This document shows positions 22,398 to 32,902 of a DNA stretch of 64,000 nt, in pieces. The notes under the pieces were generated by a model. That model was not told the DNA's origin. It worked only from the letters and a program-made list of their open reading frames with translations, and made no database searches. The DNA is from Ariolimax columbianus (lineage: Eukaryota; Mollusca; Gastropoda; Stylommatophora; Arionidae). The position numbers were made by a program, and so were the translations under genes. The DNA lies in contig JAVGWX010000007.1 of the NCBI GenBank assembly GCA_036924085.1, positions 97,238,641 through 97,302,640 of the forward strand. The letters run 5' to 3'. Each line of letters begins with the position of its first letter. Positions within the stretch are counted from its first letter, which is position 1.

Positions 22398-22407
22398 ATA
22401 TGTATTT

Positions 22408-22846
22408 CAATCCAAGAGTGACTAACTAAACAGATTGCAATAGCTAAACCACCAACAGATACCTTATTATATGTATGTCTTGCAGTTTAAGACTAACCAA
22501 CATGCTTATATACTTGTTTCAGTCCAAGAGAGACTGACAAAACATATTGCATTAGCTAACCAACAGATCTCTTTCTTTATGTATGTCTTGCAGTTTAAGA
22601 CTAACCAACATGCTTATATACTTGTTTCAGTCCAAGAGAGACTGACAAAACAGATTGCATTAGCTAACCAACAGATCTCTTTCTTTATGTGTGTCTTGCA
22701 GTTTAAGACTAACCAACATGCTTATATACTTGTTTCAGTCCAAGAGAGACTGACAAAACAGATTGCATTAGCTAACCAACAGATCTCTTTCTTTATGTAT
22801 GTCTTGCAGTTTAAGACTAACCAACATGCTTATATACTTGTTTCAG
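22408..22846 (+). repeat. 108-bp array, right block (in-frame copies of the exon 5 acceptor)
   Basis: Units carry CTTGTTTCAG followed by TCCAAGAGAGACTGACAAAA, identical to the true exon 5 start. Acceptor-like AG positions precede 22523, 22631 and 22739, exactly 108 bp apart, with the real one before 22847. The intervening intronic sequence has no stop in exon phase, so a single open frame (22471-22944) runs through all units into exon 5. Confidence 0.93.
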
Positions 22847-22931
22847 TCCAAGAGAGACTGACAAAACAGATTGCATTAGCTATTACGGAGGCTGTTCAAC
22901 CTGCAGGAGTAGGTGTGGTGGTGGAGGCTAG
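22847..22931 (+). CDS. GCH1: GTP cyclohydrolase I, exon 5
   Basis: An 85-nt exon after TTGTTTCAG. With the carried G it encodes [17 protein letters not shown], then [11 protein letters not shown] plus AG of a serine codon, the conserved GCH1 segment leading to the His-Met-Cys zinc site. The donor AG|GTATAT is weak compared with GTAAGT/GTGAGT at exons 3 and 4. Its first 36 nt and about 70 nt of upstream intron form the unit of the 108-bp array next door. Confidence 0.92.
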
Positions 22932-23068
22932 GTATATTGGTTAATAAGTCTATAATTTTATTGTTGTGTTAAGTAAATCAATTCATGTCTATCTGCTTAA
23001 CAAACTGTATTTATGAGTGGGGTGGAGAATTGATATCATAACAGTGCAAATGGTATGTAACATTGATG

Positions 23069-23397
23069 GGGTGAGTCTACACTCTTCAGTGAGTCTACAC
23101 TCTTCTGTCAGTCTACACATATACACTGTTCGGTGAGTCTACACTCTTTGGTGAGTCTACACTCATCGGTGAGTCTACGCTCTTTGGTGAGTCTACACTC
23201 TTATGTGAGTCTACACTCTTTGGTGAGTCTACACATATACACTGTTTGGTGAGTCTACACTCATCGGTGAATCTACACTCTTTGGTGAGTCTATACTCTT
23301 ATGTGAGTCTACACTCTTTGGTGAGTACACACTTCGATGAGTCTACACGTCTACACTCTTTGGTGAGTACACTCTTTTTGGCGAGTCTACACTCTTC
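23069..23397. repeat. 18-bp minisatellite rich in splice-donor-like motifs
   Basis: About 18 units of TTTGGTGAGTCTACACTC in GCH1 intron 5. Roughly ten units contain GGTGAGT, a near-consensus 5' splice site on the gene's own strand. Confidence 0.93.
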
Positions 23398-23652
23398 AAG
23401 GATTTTGATATTTTTTTTACAAATGGGAGAAAATGTACAAATGTTTTTCAGAATAAAATTAATGAAAAAAGTTTTCTTCATTGTGAGTAAGCTAGATAAA
23501 TTGGTTGTGTGTGAACATGAATCAAAGCTATGATTTATTCTTTGATTATAAAATTATCCATGTATTGATAGTATTATGGAGGTAATATGTTGTAAATCAT
23601 GTTTTTGTTTTCCATCTTCAATTTATCAAATACATTTGTGTTAATGTTGCAG

Positions 23653-23782
23653 CCACATGTGCATGGTGATGCGAGGTGTCCAGAAACTCAATAGTAAGAC
23701 CATCACAAGCACAATGCTGGGAGTTTTTCGGGATGACCCCAAAACAAGAGAAGAATTTTTAGCTTTGACTTTGACAACCTAG
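23653..23782 (+). CDS. GCH1: GTP cyclohydrolase I, last coding exon
   Basis: It follows AATGTTGCAG. The carried AG plus C makes serine (usually threonine here), then [42 protein letters not shown] and stop TAG at 23780-23782. The HMC motif supplies the third zinc ligand (Cys) and the catalytic His of the family. The C-terminal tail is slightly longer and different from the vertebrate FLTLIRS. All exon joins keep frame, so the gene looks functional at the sequence level. Confidence 0.94.
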
Positions 23783-23944
23783 GTTTGGAAGCTGAAAATG
23801 ATGCAGATGTTCACACAGAAAAATGTAATATGAAGCCTTGAAAATCATATCTTTTAAAGAGAAATAGCAACACATGTATGATATCCAATTACTAAATATC
23901 AGGCCAATATATTTTCCAAGTGCCACAAGAGACCTTACTGCTGA

Positions 23945-23950
23945 AATAAA
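23945..23950 (+). terminator. Possible GCH1 poly(A) signal AATAAA
   Basis: First canonical AATAAA after the stop codon, about 160 nt downstream. No transcript data to confirm. Confidence 0.45.
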
Positions 23951-25016
23951 GTCATAAATGTTTTTTGATGTATGAGAGTAAATTTTAAAAAAAAATATAA
24001 ACGAATCAAATATGCATATGATGTCTATGATGAGATCTGTTTATCTCAATACTTAAAGGAATATATCTCAGCAGGATAAAGAAATTGACCTAAGTTAGCA
24101 ATCTAAAGAAGCATCAAACTTAATTAGTTTTATCTATTAAAAAAAATAATAAAAAATCAGCAGAGCTGCTGCACTGAAGCTCAAAGTTAACAAGATTTAA
24201 GGATATCTCAGTTACCACACCAGGACATAAACAAAATGAAACACTTGCTGCAGCCACAAGGACTTTGCCAGGGACACAGAACAAACTAAAACACCCTAAC
24301 GAATCACAAAATGAATGAAGACAACAATCTTGACAAGTCATACAATATGGCAGCCATTAACTAGAGAGTGGCCGAGAGTATGTGAATCTCTGTAGGCCAC
24401 TTAGGACAGAGTACGCCAGACAAGAAATGATAATACTTGGACCAATAATTACACGCACTAACACATACCTCTACACATACACATGTATTAAGAGACACTA
24501 ATATATATAGATCCATGAATGATTTTGCGATTAATCCAAATATCTGGGAGGAGATTGCAGACGATAGAGCTACATGAAAAGTGACCTTGAGAACGGGCAT
24601 CGAGACATCAGAGCTAGTTCTGATGACAAAGATGAAAGACAAACGACGCAAAAGAAAGGAGCCTACACCGCACCAAAAGAATATGTTCTGTTTACACTGC
24701 TGTCGTCCCTTTCAATCGAGAATCGGCAAAATCGGCCACAAAAGTTGATGTCCCTCGAGGACAGATGCAGCCACCGCCATCTCTACAACAGACCAGCTTA
24801 CTGACCAGCTGTCAAGACGCAAAAGATTATAGTAATAATATATACATATATTTTTTAGAACTTTCATATATACAGATACATTTACATATATATAAGTATA
24901 CAGAAATGGAAGTATAAAAAATAATGAAAAGAAGAGAGAGATATAAAGAAAAGAGGGAAACAGAAAAAAACGAAAAAGAAAACTATGCAGGAGAGCCTAT
25001 CCTAAAGTGTGGAATA
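23951..25016. other. Intergenic sequence, nothing recognised
   Basis: AT-rich sequence with several chance open frames (for example 24574-24804). None shows a domain I recognise. Confidence 0.4.
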
Positions 25017-25310
25017 TGTTGAAACCTGTGCTGATCATTAGTGGAGCAGGAGATGATGCCAGTTAATCTGATATCAACCTTACCCTAATGTCCAGGACTA
25101 TTGAAATGGTCGGTGACTGGAGTGCCAGAGTTATTGGAAATGTCATTGAGGTGTTGACGGAAGAGGGCATGGAGTTCAATGCCAGTCTCCCTAATGTATT
25201 GCATGTTGCCAGTGGTAGCGATTAACCAAAATTCTAGCATAAATTAGTTTGTGTAACTTGCAGGTGAACTCCTCTTTTAGAATGTGGGACTTGCAGGTGA
25301 ACTCTTTTAT
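25017..25310 (-). pseudogene. Penelope-like element relic (GIY-YIG endonuclease part)
   Basis: The - strand reads FTCKLHKLIYARIL, then MQYIRETGIEL, FRQHLNDI and VTDHFNSPGH. This matches the C-terminal GIY-YIG endonuclease region of Penelope-like retroelements (pattern CxSxNLIYxIxC...YIGETGxxLxxRxxEHLxDI...HFNxPGH), with Gly to Arg in YIGETG and an interrupting stop or frameshift. No RT part was found nearby. Confidence 0.65.
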
Positions 25311-26478
25311 CTCAAAAACTGTTTTCTCAAAGACCACCAATCGCCACCAACATCTCAATGATGTTTATAATAATTCCAGCTCTCTAGGCATCAACCATGT
25401 CAATAGTTCTAAATGCCAGGCTATGATCAATTTCAGTGTCACTAGGATCGCTTCCTGTTCCACCGAGGATCAACACTAGTTTGAATTTGAAAATTGTTAA
25501 ACTTCCTTATGGGATGCCTTACACCTCATGGTTTGAATACATTTCAGACTATTGCGTAGACTTCCCTGTGCATTTTCTCCGTATTTGTCTCTTTCCTCCA
25601 TTTTCTGTTCCATCTCTTTTCATAAATCTCTCTTATTATTATTACTTTAATAAATCCATTTCTGAATATTAATATATGTGTATGTATGTGCATATATGTG
25701 TTTTTTATGTATGTATGTATTAATGTGCGTGTCTTGACATATATGTATATATAGGGGTATGTGTTAGTGTGTGTATTCATTGGTTCATTATTTTGTGTAT
25801 TTTTGTTTCTGCTTGTCCCTAATGAAGACCTCTGGGATGTAATGTGGGTTTCATTTTTTGTTTCTTTCCTAGTGTTGTATCTGAGCCCAATCTATACATG
25901 TTTTTATATACTTCATTTTATCAGATCATTTAATGAGCATTCTGGGTAACAATACCAGATCAACTAAGCATTCCAATTTCAGCTATGTGGGCCAGATTTG
26001 TTTGCAATTAATATCATCTGAACTTTTGTTGATTTTAATTTGTGCAACCAATCTAGTGCTTAATTTATTTAATTGTGTGCATTGTGTATCTGATTGCAAA
26101 TGAAATTTTATAAGTTGGTTATGGTATATTTTGTAATGTAATTTGTTTCTATTTCTTTGGTATATTTTATTAATTAAGTGACATTTTGTCTTCCTCTCTG
26201 CTAGTTTTCCGCTTCTTTAGCCAATGCTAATTTATTTGTGTCTTTTGTGAAGAGAAAGAGAACTTTGTGAAGAACAGTACAAGAAGCATAATCATAGCGA
26301 AGGTTCCAAATAGAAAATTGAGAAAAACAACAGTTCCGTGGTGAACAAGAAGGATGAATGATAACCTATGATCATTTCTATTGTGTGTGTTGTTTAATTT
26401 CATGGAAAGCTTTTGTAATTGTTCATTCTAGTTTCTAGTTGATCCCACCAACATCTTCCTTAATGTTCCTAATTATTA
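25311..26478. other. Intergenic sequence with TATG-rich stretch
   Basis: A (TATG/TGTA)-rich tract at about 25670-25760. Otherwise nothing recognised. Confidence 0.45.
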
Positions 26479-26958
26479 AGTAGTCTATCAAGATCTTCAG
26501 TAGTCTATCAAGATCTTCAGTAGTCTATCAAGGTCTTCAGTAGTCTATAAAGATCTTCAGTAGTCTATCAAGGTCTTCAGTAGTCTATCAAGATCTTCAG
26601 TAGTCTATAAAGATCTTCAGTAGTCTATCAAGATCTTCAGTAGTCTATCAAAATCTTCAGTAGTTTATAAAGATCTTCAGTAGTTTATAAAGATCTTCAG
26701 TAGTCTATAAAGATCTTCAGAAGTCTGTCAAGATCTTCAGTAGTCTATCAAGATCTTCAGTAGTCTATAAAGATCTTCAGAAGTCTGTCAAGATCTTCAG
26801 TAGTCTATCAAGGTCTTCAGTAGTCTGTCAACGTCTTCAGTAGTCTGTCAAGATCTTCAGTAGGCTATCAAGATCTTCAGTAGGCTATCAAGGTCTTCAG
26901 TAGTCTATAAAGATCTTCAGTAGTCTGTCAAGATCTTCAGTAGACTATCAAGATCTTT
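26479..26958. repeat. 20-bp minisatellite, 24 units
   Basis: Units of TAGTCTATCAAGATCTTCAG with few substitutions (ATCA/ATAA, GATC/GGTC). Confidence 0.97.
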
Positions 26959-27009
26959 CTTAATGTACTTGGTGCTTCCGATGTCTATAAAGAACTACCT
27001 TAATGCACA

Positions 27010-27300
27010 TAGTTTTTCTCACTAATGTCCATAGTTTGTCAGTAATGTCTATAATTCTTCAGTAATGTCCAAAATTCTTCAGTAATGTCCATAGTTCTTC
27101 AGTAATGTCCATAGTTCTAAAAGAGTATTTATAGTTTTCAAGTAATGTCCATAGTTCTTCACTAATGGCCATAGTTCTTGAGTAATAGTTCTTCACTAAT
27201 GTCCAAAGTTCTTCACTAATGTCCATAGTTCTTGAGTAAAAGTTCTTCACTGATGTCCATAGTTCTTGAATAATGTACATAGTTCTTAGAATGTCCATAG
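27010..27300. repeat. Degenerate 20-22-bp minisatellite
   Basis: Units resemble AGTAATGTCCATAGTTCTTC, much more diverged than the neighbouring 20-bp array. The shared TCTTCAGTA junction hints that the two may be related. Confidence 0.85.
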
Positions 27301-27655
27301 ATCTTCAATAACATCCATTGTCCTTAGTACTATGCTAAGATCTTAATAAAGTTTTTCATTTATCTAATTGGCTGTTCATTAATCCACCCATTTCATCAAT
27401 AGTATATCCAGTTTGTCATGTTTCATTATTAATATATCCAGTTCTTCATGAATCCACCTACTTCTCTGTTAATATATCCAGTTCTTCATTAGTCTAACCT
27501 GCAAATCTGAGTTTCACTGTACACCGTTCCATATTTTTCTATCTCGTAGTCGAGGTGGTCTTTGAAGGGCCACATCTGACAGTTGTAATGCGAGTCTAAT
27601 GTGTCATGGATAGTTTTCTAACCTGACATCCAAGACTTTTCGAGTAGCCATACTC
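27301..27655. other. Intergenic sequence, partly degenerate repeat
   Basis: 27360-27500 contains loosely repeated ATATATCCAGTTCTTCAT segments. No gene. Confidence 0.45.
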
Positions 27656-27666
27656 CCCATTGATAT

Positions 27667-28029
27667 CTTCTTTCTTCTTCTTCTTCTTCTTTGTTCGTTC
27701 TCAATCTCCCACTACCAAACCCTGAAAGGGCTTAAGTAGCAGAATGTAGTCCAGAGAACGGAATGCGTTGTGTTGTAGTTTACAGCTTGGCTGTGATATT
27801 TGCACCTTTCGGTCCAATACATCCGACTTCAGCAAGCATTTTTTGGGTACTGGGTTAGCATTCACTCTTCGATCTCTTCTCCTTAGCCAGTCTGCCCTGC
27901 TGCAGTCTGTTATCCAGGATCACCGCATGGAGGTGTAGAAAGGTCTTGGCAGCTCTGGTTCGCTGACCCTGGCGCTAGCAGTCAGCTATGGGTCGCTGAT
28001 CACTGCAGCTCATGCGCTGCTCAGCATCT
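27667..28029 (-). mobile_element. SINE S1 with (GAA)n tail and target-site duplication
   Basis: A full-length S1 copy. Its tail on the - strand is GAACGAACAAAGAAGAAG-like. It is flanked by perfect 11-mers CCCATTGATAT at 27656-27666 and 28030-28040. Confidence 0.85.
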
Positions 28030-28040
28030 CCCATTGATAT

Positions 28041-28774
28041 GAAACCTTGTAGTTCCAGTTTCCAGTCTGCACCACAAGAGGTGGAAATAATTGCGTGAAC
28101 CTGGGTTATTGGCAGGCTGCTATCTTTGTTTCTCTTACAGTGAAGAGCTATCTGATCATGACATTGTTGCCAGCAGTGTCCGGCAAGTTCACAACTTTCA
28201 GCCCATTCCATATTATCTCAAATTAAATAGTTTACATTATGATTTTTAAGTCCATTGTTTCCTTCATTATGTTGACTATGTAAAATATCTGATACATTTA
28301 ATCTGCAAGACCGTACATGCTTGTCTATGTCAAATTTGTTCATTTTATTAGAGAAATGAGGCCAGTGTTAATAGGGAGACAGGGATTAATCCATTAGCCA
28401 ACTAAAATTATAAGCTCGAATAAAAGCTGTATTTGTGAGTTAATCTGATAAGGTTGAAGCTTAAGACTGGATCAGATAATAGATTTCTGTACATTCAATT
28501 ACAACAGAAATAGTAGAAGTTCAACAGTTACCTAAGACAAGAAGAAAGACATAAAAATGGTACATTTCTATTATTGACAAACGTATCAAATTCAAATAAC
28601 TGTTGTTATATGAAGAGAATCATATTAGGCCATTTGACCAATTTCAGCACCTGATGCAACGTTCGTTGGCTAAGTACCTCATATTATCCAGCTAACCATT
28701 GTTGATAATGAATAAAAAATCATAGTCATGATATCATACTTTGTTTCCATTGAACAGTTTTATCTTGACTGTCT
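28041..28774. other. Intergenic sequence, nothing recognised
   Basis: No motif or repeat seen between the SINE and the LINE relic. Confidence 0.4.
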
Positions 28775-29760
28775 TGTCTTATCCACTTGTGCCGTCAGGC
28801 GCAATGGGAAGCGGTACTTTTCTGCCCTGGGCCAGACATGTCGCCGAAGTAGTCGTCATCCCATGGTGATTTAGAATATCCGCAACATTTCTTATCCATC
28901 TAGTTTTTTATCTGCCGTGGTTGCGAAAACCCGATCGCTGTGCGTTATAGCCACACGGGGGTAGTCCATCAGTTTGCATTCTCATTAGGTGGCCGAACCA
29001 CTTGTTTCCTCATTAATATATTTAGTGCATGGTCTTGCATCAATGATGTTTTGCACTTTTTCATTGCTCAGTTTCTCTTAGTTATGTTGATTGTTTTCTG
29101 GAGGCATCTAATCTCACATGTCGTGATCGTTCTCTCTAGAGATTTTGTTAGTCCATGTTATGGCACTGGTAACAGAGAGTTACTGTTTATCATTCTCTGT
29201 ATGGACATGTTTATGTTAGGGTGTTTCAATAATGGTGACAGCTGGTATGCAAATCCATTTGCTTTTTAGCACCTGATCTCAATTTCTCTATCTGAACCTC
29301 CATCCTGTGTAAAAACACTGGCGAAGTATGTGAATTACAGCACTTGTTTAATCTTGGTCCCATTTACTAAATGTTACGTTACTTAATGTTTTCAGGCAAT
29401 CTGCTTATCTGCAGTGTCGTTCTGGATGTGTAAATTCTCATACTGTATCTTGTGCTCAGTCAGATTTTGCTGCAGATCATCTTCCCTCTTGTATGGTAGG
29501 CATTGAACATCCACAAAAGGGAATTCATTTAACTGATCAGCCTTGGTCCTTTCTTGCTCAGTGTTTCTTAGTAGATGCTCCCTTTTGTGTTATTCTGTCC
29601 ATATCTGTGTTGAAGAGTAGTGGTGACAACACACATTCTTGTCTCACCCCTGTAGTTATCTCCATTGTTTCAGTCAGGTCATCTTTGCACCCTTGGTACA
29701 TACAGTACAGTGCTGTGTTGCATAGTAGCCAAATTGTTTTTTACCGCAACACATTCATTG
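28775..29760 (-). mobile_element. LINE relic, RT to C-terminus (family F, RTE-like appearance)
   Basis: Decayed but readable on the - strand: TGVRQECVLSPLLFNTD (RT motif), EDDLQQNLTEHKIQYEN, FTQDGGSDREIEIRC, YQLSPLLKHP, then NKWFGHLMRMQTDGLP and a tail RKVPLPIAPDGTSG. Several stops and frameshifts interrupt it. The YADD box is degraded beyond recognition. On the + strand, chance open frames at 28940-29269 and 29493-29798 are shadows of this relic. Confidence 0.8.
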
Positions 29761-30298
29761 TGAAATTTACTTGTCCTTTTATTTTAAATTGTATTTAGTC
29801 GCTAAAAATGTTAGTGTAAAGAGATGCAGGGTGTTTGTCATATAAATCAAGTACTGGGGTAATCTTTGATCTTGTGAATGTGGACATGGACATTACAAAT
29901 GTTTCTGTAGTGTTGATATTACTGTACTTTAACTATGTTTTTGCAGTTTTAAAATGTTTTATATTTTGTAGTGAGAAAAAATCCCAGTGTCTGCTAAATT
30001 GGACATGGTGGGATTCATACCCGGTGTGTTGGAATTGTGAAACGATATTTTACGCCTGGCCACACTGCCTCTTTTATTTTGTTAATGAACAAGGTTTTCC
30101 ACCAAACTGTTGATGTTGTAATAATCAAATGTTAGTGTACAGAATGTCATATTTTATAGCTCAACATTTGGGACAATGAACATGCCCACTTCCCTCATTT
30201 ATGTATTCTGTAAGAAGAGACAAAAGAAAGGTGGTGCATGGGACTGGCAAGCTCAGAGTGTAAAAACATTCTTACAGAAACCACCATTGCAAGAGTAC
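29761..30298. other. Intergenic sequence, nothing recognised
   Basis: The open frame 29835-30113 has no recognisable feature. Confidence 0.4.
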
Positions 30299-31272
30299 AC
30301 AATTAGTTTGATGCAGACTACCTTCAGAGCCTGCTTGCTCCAATTAGTTTGATGCAGACTAACTTCAGAGCCCGGTTGCTTCAATTAGTTTGATGCAGAC
30401 TAACTTCAGAGCCCGGTTGCTTCAATTAGTTTGATGCAGACTACCTTCAGAGCCTGCTTGCTCCAATTAGTTTGATGCAGACTAACTTCAGAGCCCGGTT
30501 GCTTCAATTAGTTTGATGTAGACTACCTTCAGAGCCCGGTTGCTTCAATTAGTTTGATGCAGACTACCTTCAGAGCCTGCTTGCTCTAATTAGTTTGATG
30601 CAGACTACCTTCAGAGCCCGGTTGCTTCAATTAGTTTGATGCAGACTACCTTCAGAGCCTGCTTGCTCCAATTAGTTTGATGCAGACTACCTTCAGAGCC
30701 CGGTTGCTTCAATTAGTTTGATGCAGACTACCTTCAGAGCCTGCTTGCTCTAATTAGTTTGATGCAGACTAACTTCAGAACCCGGTTGCTTCAATTACTT
30801 TGATGCAGACTACCTTCAGAGCCTGCTTGCTTCAATTAGTTTGATGCAGACTACCTTCAGAGCCTGCTTGCTTCAATTAGTTTGATGCAGACTACCTTCA
30901 GAGCCCGGTTGCTTCAATTAGTTTGATGCAGACTACCTTCAGAGCCTGCTTGCTCTAATTAGTTTGATGCAGACTAACTTCAGAACCCGGTTGCTTCAAT
31001 TACTTTGATGCAGACTACCTTCAGAGCCTGCTTGCTTCAATTAGTTTGATGCAGACTACCTTCAGAGCCTGCTTGCTCTAATTAGTTTGATGCAGACTAC
31101 CTTCAGAGCCCGGTTGCTTCAATTAGTTTGATGCAGACTACCTTCAGAGCCTGCTTGCTTCAATTGGTTTGATGCAGACTACCTTCAGAGCCCGGTTGCT
31201 TCAATTAGTTTGATGCAGACTACCTTCAGAGCCTGCTTGCTCCAATTAGTTTGATGCAGACTACCTTCAGAG
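30299..31272. repeat. 41-bp minisatellite, about 24 units of two types
   Basis: Units share CAATTAGTTTGATGCAGACT and CTTCAGAGCC but end in either CGGTTGCTT or TGCTTGCTC. The two types mostly alternate, giving an 82-bp higher-order period in places. Confidence 0.95.
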
Positions 31273-31957
31273 CCCACCTAATCTAATTGAAAGAAAAAAG
31301 TGGAATAATTATACTCCAAAACAAGAAAAAAATCATTTTTATCCCGCTACTGCTTGTATTGACACATTGTACTTGTCACAGTCTTCTGCTGTTCTGTTGT
31401 ATTTTGGACTGCTGCTAACAAGATGTCCCCATTGAATTGTTCAATAGTATTTCATATTTTAAGATGACACCGACATTTGGAGAATAAATTTTTAAAATGG
31501 TCATTATTTCTCAGGTACAGACCACATTATTTTTCTGAACATTTTTTAATGTTTACTTATTCTAACACATCACTTATTCTAATTACAGTTTTAATATACA
31601 GACGTTGTGAAGCAAATGATTTTATTGTCAATTCCAATTTTACTCTTGTCATTTTTATGTCAGGTTCATTTATTATAGCAGAGCCCTGCTGATTCACTGC
31701 ATGCCCTTCATCACTTCTCTTCTCTTTTAAATGATAACCACCCTGTATTGACTTTCCTCCACCTCATGGTTAACTATATCGTGGTTTCCAATATTGTCAT
31801 GTTTCCTCGGTAGACCTTTCCTGCTGGTACCATCTTTTCGTGCGTTTTCAGAAGTCGTTTGAAATGAATCTCATAGACATCATGTGGAGTGTGTTTTTGA
31901 ATATCTGCTTAGAATACAGTGTAATAAAAACTAATATATGTGATAATAATATTCATA
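31273..31957. other. Intergenic sequence, nothing recognised
   Basis: AT-rich. No feature seen. Confidence 0.4.
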
Positions 31958-32232
31958 ATGGCACCTAATTGTAGTGATTAAGTTTAAAGAGCCCATAAGC
32001 TTCTCAGTTTGTAAGAAAAATAAGAAATAATAAACCTTAATGAACAACGCATGTCCATGACTGACATAGGCTGTAAGCTAGACGTACCTCTAATGGCAGT
32101 TAATAATAAAGTCGAGATATTAGAGGAAATTAAAAATGCTACACCAGTGCATACAAAACTCATTGGAAAGTGGGACAGTTTAATTGGTGATATGAACACA
32201 CTGTCTGGATTCACAACCAGATGAGCTGCAAT
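31958..32232 (+). pseudogene. pogo/Tigger-type transposase relic (N-terminal HTH)
   Basis: The translation resembles the psq/CENP-B-type helix-turn-helix start of pogo/Tigger transposases: MAPNCSD, EIINLNEQRMSMTDIGCKL, VPLMAVNNKVEILEEIK and NATPVHTKLIGKWDSLIGDM. Stops interrupt it near 31980 and 32000, and it ends before the catalytic domain. The match rests on recalled family pattern (IIxLNExGxSxxxIGxKLGVP..TVNxIxKNKEKI). Confidence 0.55.
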
Positions 32233-32889
32233 GTTTCTCTGACCACAGGTGAATGTCATGAATCAATTTTATTTTATTGAGGCTGAAAGTAGACAGATAT
32301 CCTTAGAAGAAACATTTGTAGCTAGCAAAAGCTGGTTTCACCCATGTGAAAGGGGACCAAAGAAATTAACACTGCAACATGCCAGTCATGTTATGACTAC
32401 TCCATCTTGTAGAAACTTTAAGTCATAAAATATTTCAACATGTCAACATTTTATGGGTTGGCATGCATTTTTTTTTTATAACCTATGCTCCACCTGAAAT
32501 TATTTTGATGGATTGAAAGGAAGGTTTTTAGTTTTGTCTATTTAAAGATCGACTTTTGTTCATTTTGCTTTCGCACACATTTGCAAGTGATATATAGTTT
32601 GATATTTACATTTATCAGTGACCAAATCATTTGCATACTATATAAATGCTATGCTTGGTCATTCGTCAGTTTTCTCCATTCACCAGTCTCTGATTCTTAA
32701 CCTGATGAATAAGTTGGGGTCTGCTACTACATATAGTTTGTAATGTATATTGGTATATTGTCATTTATTTTTAAATCTCATCTTACTGAGAATTTTTGTA
32801 GTGATCTCAAGCAAATTGCTGTCTCATTATATTTCCTTTACCAATATTTTGGTTTTCACATTATCAGTTGATACTTCTATAGTTGTACT
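32233..32889. other. Intergenic sequence, nothing recognised
   Basis: AT-rich. No motif seen. Confidence 0.4.
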
Positions 32890-32902
32890 TTACATTGTGA
32901 TC

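Noticed and set aside
22471..22944. A free-standing 157-codon gene
   Set aside because: It is the 108-bp array reading into GCH1 exon 5, not an independent gene. Reported as a splicing feature instead.
30299..31272. CRISPR-like array with 41-bp period
   Set aside because: The two alternating variants are not spacer-like, and no cas genes or prokaryotic context exist.
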